DNA of 64,000 nt from Prostheceraeus crozeri (lineage: Eukaryota; Platyhelminthes; Polycladida; Euryleptidae). Location of the stretch: contig CAJQUW010005703.1 in assembly GCA_907163375.1 (NCBI GenBank), positions 558,001 through 622,000 of the forward strand, in the 5' to 3' direction. Each line of letters begins with the position of its first letter. Position 1 is the first letter of the stretch. The notes beneath the pieces are model-generated. The model saw only the letters and a program-made list of their open reading frames with translations. It did not search any database and was not told the DNA's origin. Shown one piece after another: positions 56,171-64,000 of the stretch. A program made the translations under genes and the position numbers.

Positions 56171-57625
56171 CAGATTGTTTCATAAAAAATGGATCACCCT
56201 TAAACATCGTCTTAACTTCAACTTTGTCTAACTCCGCCAAACTTGAACGAATTTCTCTGAAATTTGCAAGATATGTCAGTTGTGCTTACTAATATCATTG
56301 TTGGAAATTTCAAGCATGAATATTGAGTTGTTTTCCTGTTATAGATAAAAAAGTAGTAGATGATTTGATCTTCATTTAGCAATGTTACACAAAATCATAC
56401 CTCACTCTTATAAAATTACATTTGTTTCCTTTGTTATGCAATATGTTGTTCTACAAGCCAAAAGCTATCAAGCAAAACAAAAATAAAGAAAATCGGTCAA
56501 TCAGAGCCAGTATAGCACCATTATTCATCAACAATAATGTAACTGCTACATGTGATTAACTGGACTTCATGTTCCATAGCTTCCTGACTTCGTTGCGGTG
56601 GTGTTGGCAGCACTCCTGATTGCTTTCAGTTAGAAATCTATCTCTTACCGGTTGAAAACAATACAAAGCACAAATGAACAATAACGAGATCGCATTCACA
56701 AAAGGCAAAGTGTCAGCCTTGCTAGAACAAGGGTTTTCTTTGCCAGCTACAAGCAAGCGACTAAATGTCCCTTACGCAAATGTGCATCGATGGCATAATG
56801 ATGATTTTCGACTCTGTCGTAAAGGGGGCTCTGGCCGTCCACGCAAAACATCCAAACGTAGAGACCGCCTAATTTTGAGATTTGTTAAAGTTGATCCAAG
56901 TCTCTCGTTAACTGAGATGGCTGCACTAGACTCGTCTATTTCTAAGTCCACTATTCGTAGAAGACTTATTGAGTCGAATTTCAAGAGCTGTAAGAGGCCC
57001 TCTCAGATCGAATTATCAGATCAGCATACAAAAAGGACCAATGGCCGCTCTGAACTTCACATACAGCAAGGAACCATGAATTCTGAACGCTATGTGAATG
57101 TTTTACGAATGAACATTGGCTAAATGACAGATCAACTTGGTGATCCATCGACTTGGATATTTATGGATGACAATGCTACGTGTCACAGGAGTAGTAGAGT
57201 CAACTTATGCAAGTCTCAATTAGGGCTTAGGACATTATCTTGGCCAGCTCGTTCTCCTGATCTGAATCCCATAGAAAATGTATGGAGTATTCTAAAACGT
57301 AACGTTCGTCGTTCACTGCTACCTACAGATGACGTATCACAACTTTTGTCACTGTTACAAAGAGAGTGGAGAAAGTTAGATCAGTCAAAAATCAAAGATA
57401 TCATCGAATCAATGCCTAGACGAATTGGTAATGTCATTGACAATAAGGGTAGGGCCACAAAATATTAGCTTCTTAAGAACCGTTACTGTATCATAGCTTA
57501 TCAGATTGTATAAGGACATTTAAATATATTAGGGACATGAAATAACATGAAAAATGCTTTCTGTATCATACTTATGTTTTATTTAGTCAAATTTTAGGAT
57601 GATCCACTTTTTATGAAACGGACTG
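56171..57625 (+). mobile_element. Tc1-type transposon, internally deleted copy
   Basis: Same family as 38716-40374 at about 95-97%. Ends CAGATTGTTTCATAAAAAAT and, reverse-complemented, CAGTCCGTTTCATAAAAAGT; TA on each side (56169-56170 and 57626-57627). It is 204 bp shorter because of one internal deletion in the transposase gene. Confidence 0.92.
56674..57468 (+). pseudogene. Tc1-like transposase lacking the first catalytic Asp
   Basis: The frame starts MNNNEIAFTKGKVSALLEQG and is collinear with the 38873-39871 copy to about residue 120 (SDQHTK). It then jumps to TNGRSELHIQQGTMN, a deletion of ~68 codons that removes the WSDEAS catalytic Asp. A TAA at 57121-57123 replaces the Gln after RMNIG. 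The rest (FMDDNATCH, SPDLNPIENVW, DNKGRATKY end) is intact and in frame. The two copies carry different lesions, so they were probably disabled independently. Confidence 0.93.
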
Positions 57626-57759
57626 TATATCAAAACATAAAAGTGGCATCAAAAGAATATCAATGAGAAAATATGCAAGAAGAAATGCACGTCTATCAAA
57701 TGAAAATCATGTATGTCCAATTCCGTTCTTATCCTTTATCACTTCGATTGCACTTTCTC

Positions 57760-58165
57760 TTACCCTTTTCTTCCTCTCTCTCTCTTCTCCTTAACTCGTC
57801 TCTTATCTCTCTCTCTCTTCTCCCCCTCTCCCCTCTCTCTTTCTCTTTCTCTCTCCTCTCCTATCCTCTTCCCTCATCTCCTCTCCCCCTCTCCTATCTC
57901 TTTCTCTCTCTTTCTCTCATACCATTATGCCGCCATAAATAATGGGCCATCATTAGTTCGAGTGGCAGAGCAAGGTGAGTCGCTATCTCTTTCTCTCTCT
58001 CTTTCTTTCTCTCTCTCTCCCCCTCTCTCTCTCTCTCTTTCTCTCTCTCTCTTCTCCTTAACTCGTCTCTTATCTCTCTCTCTCTTCTCCCCTCCTCTCC
58101 CCTCTCTCTTTCTCTTTCTCTCTCCTCTCCTATCTTCTTCCCTCATCTCCTCTCCCCCTCTCCTA

Positions 58166-58200
<35 letters not shown>
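57760..58200. repeat. CT-rich microsatellite with duplicated unit
   Basis: Long CTCT/TCTTT tracts in two related blocks (about 57775-57916 and 58045-58190) separated by unique DNA containing CATACCATTATGCCGCCATA. Ser/Leu-rich frames across it (57673-58588) and the Arg/Glu-rich frame on the other strand are composition artefacts. Confidence 0.8.
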
Positions 58201-58202
<2 letters not shown>

Positions 58203-58374
58203 CACTTCGCATACAGTTGAAGAATTATTTTTCTATTCTGTCATTTCTGGAGTTGACAAAGTTTTTTCAACGAAACCGGTCCTCCAAAATCTTGTTTTTC
58301 CTAATTAAATCGTTTTTGGAACTTGTACAGGTGTGCGTGACACCTGCAGAGAATTTCTTTACATTTATCTGCAT

Positions 58375-58463
58375 ACTCTCTCTCTCTCTCTCTCTCGTTC
58401 TCTCATACCATTATGCCGCCATAAATAATGGGCCATCATTAGTTCGAGTGGCAGAGCAAGGTG

Positions 58464-58556
<93 letters not shown>
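58375..58556. repeat. (CT)n microsatellite and second copy of the unique unit
   Basis: CT runs at 58375-58399 and 58472-58553 flank a second, nearly identical copy of the ~65 bp unit at 57917-57984 (CCATAAATAATGGGCCATCA ... GCAAGGTGAGTCGCT). Confidence 0.8.
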
Positions 58557-59651
58557 TCTCTTATGACGATGGACTATTTATCGATTGAAACCGGCCACAT
58601 AACTCCGTAATCATGTCCTTCAAAGGTTTTTTTGCTATACTTTATACAATATCATTGGATACCTATATTGACAGGTAGTTTATGATACTTTTGACGTTAG
58701 ATTGCGCTGTAAATTCATTAAAAACTTCAGCATTATTGGTTACTTTTATATTTGCTGTCAGGGCTATCTGAAACGCAACACAAGTTCATTAAATGAAGAA
58801 AAATTAAGAGTAGTCATCGAGCTTCAAAGTAAATTCTGTGTCTGTATCACAACAAGCTTCTTGCTGAATGTTTGATTTTCAAGTTCATGTCATCTGTCAT
58901 TACTTTGGAAGTGTGCATGAAAATAAATGCGGAGAGGACAATTTGAACTTTATGAATATTTCAAAATGAACGATTGAATGTTGACGGAACTTTCAGCGAT
59001 CTAAGTCTAGGAAGTTGACAGTTTTGACAGTTCGTCTGCATTTGTGGGGTATTTTTGGAAGAGCTTTTTCCGTAAATGATACGATTGGCATTTTCGTCAA
59101 ACAAACAAGTTGAACACGAATAAACTCTGCTATCGTAGGCTGATGGTCTCTAAACTAGTATACTAAAAGTAATTAATGTTTGTAACTAAACAATCAATGT
59201 ATACTAATCCTTGTTTGCGTGCTTAGGTCTTCGGATGATATTCCTCAGTACAAATGGTCCCGGCCAGAACTAGTCTCGAGGGGCAAGAAGATCAATTTTC
59301 CATTGAACGTGATGCAAATTCAAGCCTGAATTATGACGAGCCAGAAGATTGATACTGCATAAAAGTAACGTACATAATCAGTAACTTTACCTAAAGAGTC
59401 GAACGGTGTGAATAAAATTTCCATTTCACGAATTTATTACTAATAATAATTAAACGTACACAGTCAGCAAACGTCGACAAGCACCTGCATGTAGGGGAAT
59501 GAGTATGTATGAATATCAATTGGGGAATTCCCCAGAAGACGAATGAACGCTCGAAACGTCCGGAACTTGGTACATAGTCCCTTGTTAGTCAACCTGCTAC
59601 TGAAAATAAAGGAGTACATTTCACTTAATTGTCTGCTTTTTTCATGAAATG
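58557..59651. other. No recognised feature
   Basis: Anonymous AT-rich sequence. Confidence 0.4.
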
Positions 59652-59923
59652 CTCTGTAAACTGTAGAGTACGAAACCTGGCTGATTTTGACCACGAAAGT
59701 AATGTACAAAACGAGAATAACAAAATGTACGAAATCGCTATTGTTCGTTCTCATACACTACGAAAGAGATCGGGTTTCCTATTAGATGATGACGAAAATC
59801 CAATAGGAAAGCCAATCTCTTTCATGATGTATGAGAATGAACAATAGCGCTTTCGTACATTTTGTTATTCTCGTTTTGTACATCGCTTTCGTAAGTAGCT
59901 TTGGTATTGCACAGTTTACAGTG
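59652..59923. mobile_element. Near-perfect hairpin MITE, CACTGTAAAC-type ends
   Basis: A 272 bp palindrome centred near 59790. The arms share GTACAAAACGAGAATAACAA, TCGCTATTGTTC and AAGAGATCGG/CCAATCTCTTTC. Ends read CTCTGTAAACTGTAGAG and, reverse-complemented, CACTGTAAACTGTGCAA; the right end is followed by TA. Overlapping frames on both strands are mirror artefacts. Confidence 0.75.
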
Positions 59924-60317
59924 TACGTGAAGATCATCACCGGCATCGTTATCATTAAGACTGCTGCACGAATCACAATTTTTATGCTTACGAGACTTAA
60001 TATTCTTCACTATTGGCTCAAAGTTTTGTTAGGTTTACTAACTAAGGTTGCCGGTAGATCATACTTATCAATAAGGAATTAATGTTTCTATCATTTATGC
60101 GATCAACAGTCATTTTTATTTTGATCTCGTCATTTTCCTTTTTCTTTGTAATTGGCTTAGTTCTTTTATTTTCATTAAAATCACACTGATCGAATCCGTC
60201 GTCGCACAGTCGGTTCTGTATCTTTTTCAAAGATTTCTTTTTTGATCCGGGATTGCAGCACCGATTCAGATACGTTTTACCGTACTTCTAGCGAAATTTT
60301 GTCTTTGATATGGCGTG
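59924..60317. other. No recognised feature
   Basis: Anonymous sequence between two CACTG-ended elements. Confidence 0.4.
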
Positions 60318-60568
60318 CACTGTAAACTCTAGGGCACGAAATTTAGGCATCAATTCTAAGCAACACAAGGCACGAAGTTCATAGTCCCGAGTTCGTGCCC
60401 ATTGATTTTTCCTTCGATTTCATTGGATAAGCAAATTTTTGGTTTGGTGCCTATTAGTGCATAGTGGCTCCTACTGGTGCCACGAGGCACTAGAAAGGCA
60501 CTAACTAGGCGGTAACTTGCTCGAAATTTCGGCTTCGTGCCTAAGCTAGTGCCCTACAGTCTACAGTG
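60318..60568. mobile_element. 251 bp MITE, CACTGTAAAC-type ends
   Basis: Ends CACTGTAAACTCTAGGGCAC and, reverse-complemented, CACTGTAGACTGTAGGGCAC (18 of 20 identical). The interior is rich in GTGCC/GGCAC repeats. Flanks are TG on both sides rather than TA. Confidence 0.75.
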
Positions 60569-60837
60569 TGGAACCCAGTCTTTTTTGAACGTAATATTTG
60601 AGTGATTTGGTTTCGAAGACCACTGATAGCTAATATCATTATTTTTTATAAAGATTGATCAATCTTCTTCTTTATCAATTGATTTTCAATAATATCACAT
60701 ATCCTGTCACTTTCTATATCTACTTATCACATAGCATTGAAAACAATACTACGTCATGGCCGACGCAACTTAATCAATGGCAGCTCCCAGTGATTGAATA
60801 TAGGATCATACCGGCAGCCTATCAGTCTACTTTGTAA

Positions 60838-61189
60838 CACTAGGTGACATGCCACGCGTAATTACGGAGCACCCCAAACATCCGTGGTTAACGATATGCT
60901 ATTCTTCTACGCCCTGCACTGAGAGTCGGAAGTCACTTGATCTGATGTTGTTAAAACATGAGGAATGTATATGAATAATGTTTATGAATGTCCTGAGCAT
61001 GAAATTGAGGTCCTATCAAATTGTTTAGCCTCTGATACATGCAGACACATGAGACGCAAAGTCTTTACAACAGGACTGCCAATAGATGTTGCAGCACTGT
61101 CACACAGCCACGGATGTCTAGGGTCATGTGTAATTACGCTCAGTTTACGCGTTAATTACGCGGAATTGGGCGTGGCATGTCACCTAGTG
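60838..61189. mobile_element. CACTAGGTG-ended MITE, short copy
   Basis: Terminal repeats CACTAGGTGACATGCCACGC at both ends (as inverted complements). Homologous to 51361-51853 but lacks its GC-rich middle (51523-51640). Confidence 0.78.
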
Positions 61190-61412
61190 AAATATTCACG
61201 ATTGCTATCATTTCTCTTTATAAATAAAATCTTTTTTATAAAGTAACTTACGCCCCTGCGCCTGCGACAAAAATCTACAACTGTTGCATTTTTCATTAAT
61301 TTGTTTCCTTTAAAGATCTAGCCATAGAAATCCGATTGATATTAATGCGCGTTAGTAACTTAAACACTAATAAAATTTCAATCAAATTTCTAATCAAATT
61401 TCTATGGATCTA

Positions 61413-61545
61413 CACTGTAAACCAAACTGTGCCCAATATGTGACGTTTGCCACTGCCATTATGTGACCAAATGTGCCCAAATCGGTCACATGCAACACGG
61501 CTGATATGTGACTTATTGTGACTAATATGTGCCCGACCGATCATG
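61413..61545. mobile_element. CACTGTAAAC-ended element, partial
   Basis: Left end CACTGTAAACCAAACTGTGC follows TA. The interior repeats TGTGCCC/ATGTGAC motifs. The right end is not recognised. Confidence 0.4.
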
Positions 61546-62188
61546 ATTATCGCTTCTTCCAATTATTGTGATACTTAAAACCCACTACTTGTTCAAGTTT
61601 TGGAGAGTAGAAGTACTGCCTCTAAATTAAATTGAGCTATAAATTATGGTTAAAATGATTTCACTTCCTGGTGGGAAGAAAGGACCATCCCTACAATTGA
61701 GGAATTTATGGAAAGAACAACAAATATTTGCAAATCATTGGATACATATCCTGCTTTCCATTTACTTTAAAATTAACCATCAATGCTTTATTCAGAATGT
61801 CTTAACCAGTGGGCAGTGTGTTGCTCAACGCCAACCGCCACATGATGTTCAAAAACAAATAGATAAGCTGATGTAGTAAACACCTTATCTACATGTATAC
61901 GCCAATGAAACAATCGATGGCTGTGGCATCTATTACTCTTTCTACCGATAAAATTGTTTGACTGAACCATCTATACATTGATTCAATTTTTTATAGACTC
62001 ACTTCTCAGGACATTGCGATTGAAGATTCTATTTGTAAACGGGACGTCATTATGTAATTTCTCCCAGTTTGTCATTCTCAATGTAATAATATCAATGTCA
62101 ATATCTCAATGTATAATCTTCTGTTTGTTTAATTCAAATGTCTTCCAATTTCCCTTATAATGTCAATATCTTTCTTGTTCCATTTCAG
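61546..62188 (+). other. Probable last intron of the receptor gene (3' part)
   Basis: No upstream receptor exon was found. The sequence ends in a pyrimidine-rich acceptor (TTTCTTGTTCCATTTCAG). Confidence 0.45.
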
Positions 62189-62415
62189 CCGTATTTCTAT
62201 TCTGCTGGACTCCATTCTTTACCATCAATATAATGAACGCTCTCTGTCTGAAGTTCCGGAGCTGGCTGAAAAACCCAATTTGCAATATTCCAAATTTCAT
62301 TTACTCCATATGTGTGTGGCTTGGATACATAAACAGCTTTCTAAATCCAATCATCTACACCATCTTCAACGCCGATTTTCGAAACGCATTCAAAAAACTT
62401 CTTCACATCAAATGA
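62189..62415 (+). CDS. Last exon of a dopamine D2-like (aminergic) GPCR: TM6-TM7 and C-tail
   Basis: Splice acceptor CATTTCAG then 75 codons in phase: VFLFCWTPFFTINIMNALC (TM6 with C-W-x-P-F-F), an extracellular loop with C..CNIPNF, VWLGYINSFLNPIIYTIFN (TM7 with the W-x-G-Y amine-receptor signature and NPIIY), ADFRNAFKKLLHIK and TGA at 62413-62415. In rhodopsin-family amine receptors these residues form the toggle switch and NPxxY microswitch. The short tail ending a few residues after F-R-x-A-F fits D2-like receptors and alpha2/5-HT1-like relatives. From memory, vertebrate D2-like genes have an intron at this same place before V-F-x-x-CW, which favours a D2-like identity. TM1-5 must lie upstream, possibly outside the window. 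Confidence 0.88.
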
Positions 62416-63312
62416 ATAGTTTGGATAATAAGTAACAACGAGAAATCAATCCATTTACACTGTTTGCATTTTAAGTTAACAAATCAGAAATCAATGAGTT
62501 ATTGATGTTTCTAAAAAGTGTACAGTTTCCAGTCAATGACCAATGTCTGTCATGAATGTGTTAGAATTCATGGGATGAGCCATTTGATAATGTAATATAA
62601 TGGGAGCGTTCTTTGTAGTAGGAGACTTTTGCTGCCACAATTTCAAAATGATAGATTTGCATGTTACTTACAACTACAAAGTAAGCAAAATATTAATATC
62701 AACTTTTTCATGCACAGTAATGTATCTATATCTGATTTTTTGTGAAAATCGCTCCATTATGTTATCATTATTCTATTCTGATTATCTTTTGGCTCTCAAA
62801 TCCATATGATTCCTGTAGTGATATTCTTTTACATTTCCGATATGATTTTGTGATCAACGACTCATGTGGAGCAATGAATTGATGATGTTGGTCTGCATGA
62901 CACGTCAGTCCCATATTTTTTAAGCTCTGGTACTCTGCGCCATCCTATTTAATTTGAAGAGTTACTAGGTTCACGATGAATAGAAGATGTACGTATGTTT
63001 TTTAGCTTTTATCGAAAAATTGAACGTGAGGTTTCAAATCTAGGATTAATGCACGATAGCTGATGAGATTATAAAATACAATGTTGTAAAATATGATGGA
63101 ATATTATAGCTCAGAATGTTTAAAATGCATAGAGGCAATGCTTTGATGATTCCTTTTGATATACAGATAACATATGCAAGTGGAATTGTATGACAATCTC
63201 ACCTGACATTGGACAACTTCATCAGTGGTGTATCCAGATATTGTGTGAAGTGCTGCGGAGATCAATAATGTGCTTAACCTTTAGGTATGCTTATCGAGAA
63301 TTTTGACACTTT
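62416..63312 (+). other. Likely 3' UTR then intergenic DNA
   Basis: Follows the receptor stop codon. I saw no canonical AATAAA close by, so the UTR end cannot be set. Confidence 0.35.
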
Positions 63313-63538
63313 CATTGTAAACTGCACACCGTTGAAAACAGCTAAAATAGGCGATAAACTTCCGTAAATATCTATTAAAATGATGACGTCACCAAGCGAT
63401 AAGTGATGACGTAAAAGTTAAAATACGTTTATATCAGATAAACAATTAAGCGTCTGTTTTTACGGATATTTACATTTGAGACTGTAAAAATCCGTGAAAC
63501 TAATTTTAGCGGATATTTGCGGTTTATAGTTTACAATG
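63313..63538. mobile_element. 226 bp MITE, CATTGTAAAC-type ends
   Basis: Ends CATTGTAAACTGCACACCG and, reverse-complemented, CATTGTAAACTATAAACCG, followed inward by GCTAAAAT on both sides. TA lies outside the right end, TT outside the left. The interior has TTACGGATATTTAC/GTAAATATC repeats. Confidence 0.7.
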
Positions 63539-64000
63539 TAGTTGCCTGCAACGATTTGACTACTTGTAGTGATCTAAAGTAGATCGATTCTATTCTTTTG
63601 CCTCTGAAACCAATTTTAGACATCATGGAAAGAATATGCAAGTTTAATCCTTCTTATAGCTCTGTTGTAAAATTTGATAAAAAACGATAGATGTAGATGA
63701 CAGCAATCTGACATGACATGCTAGGGGACATACGGCATGTTTGGAGTTTTCCAATGCATTGTAAAGACTAAGATGATTGTAAATGATACAAGCAAGCTCA
63801 CTTCAGTGTAGAAGTCACAGCTACTGACAAGTGTTATTGTGAATGAAGGTATTAATTTTGCAGTTGCGACTGTCTGCATTATCGCCATGATCGAAAATTG
63901 CCTCAACTTAGTTAGTCCATGACGCAGCAGTGGACATTCTATTGCATTAATGGATATCTGGGGCTTTTTATTATTATATGGTATGACATGCGTGACAAAA
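63539..64000. other. No recognised feature
   Basis: Anonymous AT-rich sequence to the end of the window. Confidence 0.4.

Noticed and set aside
57673-58588. Long Ser/Leu-rich and Arg/Glu-rich open frames
   Set aside because: They translate CT microsatellite DNA; the frames exist only because the repeat lacks stop codons.
61646-61876. Possible upstream receptor exon
   Set aside because: The 76-residue frame has no transmembrane or loop-3 features of amine receptors and no matching splice donor in frame.

Overview
This is a stretch of an AT-rich metazoan nuclear genome, almost certainly from an invertebrate. The case rests on a spliced aminergic GPCR exon, several Penelope-like (PLE), CR1/RTE-like, hAT, piggyBac, Tc1 and THAP-type elements, tRNA-derived repeats, microsatellites, and no bacterial-style gene packing. 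The palindrome TAGGCCTA recurs, densest at 18.2-18.9 kb. I associate this with marine deuterostomes such as echinoderms or hemichordates, but that is a weak inference. Only one convincing host coding exon is visible: the last exon of a dopamine D2-like receptor at 62189-62415 (+). Nearly everything else is transposable-element sequence or unassigned intergenic or intronic DNA.

Layout. 0-12 kb: a tRNA-like head, a TTAA-type MITE, an ~830 bp hAT-like MITE (1211-2045), and a large inverted duplication (arms 2228-4026 and 10063-11757). The duplication has later insertions in each arm and a nested stack between them: a hAT element (4071-9957) contains a CR1-like LINE fragment, which is split by a Penelope-like element (5159-8963) with an uninterrupted 813-codon RT-GIY-YIG ORF. 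12-18 kb: a broken THAP-domain transposase-like gene (13318-14500), a MITE whose terminal repeat has grown into a minisatellite (15507-15836), and anonymous inverted repeats. 18-31 kb: TAGGCCTA-rich DNA, further MITEs, a decayed PLE on the minus strand (26.4-27.0 kb), and an unusual family of long-TIR elements carrying a tRNA-like module (22759-23565, 28930-29095, 30460-30951).

31-48 kb: a CR1-like LINE 3' half (33129-34096), a tRNA-Thr-like sequence, two more PLE 3' ends (35540-36110, 43940-44520), a piggyBac deletion derivative (37009-38396), a nearly full Tc1 element (38716-40374) with one in-frame stop, a fold-back element (41972-43763) holding a solo LTR, and another PLE remnant (46600-47050, minus). 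48-64 kb: an RTE-like scrap, paired MITEs, a second Tc1 copy with an internal deletion (56171-57625), CT microsatellites, a cluster of elements with CACTGTAAAC-like ends (59.6-63.5 kb), and the receptor exon.

The most useful outcome is that many insertions can be delimited from the window itself. Empty-site paralogues or opposite arms of inverted repeats give boundaries and target duplications for a Tc1, a hAT-like MITE and a solo LTR. The most unusual signals are the tRNA-module long-TIR elements (with a three-fold 79 bp tandem of the tRNA-like module) and a set of about eight unrelated-looking small elements that share the terminus CACTGTAAAC next to TA.
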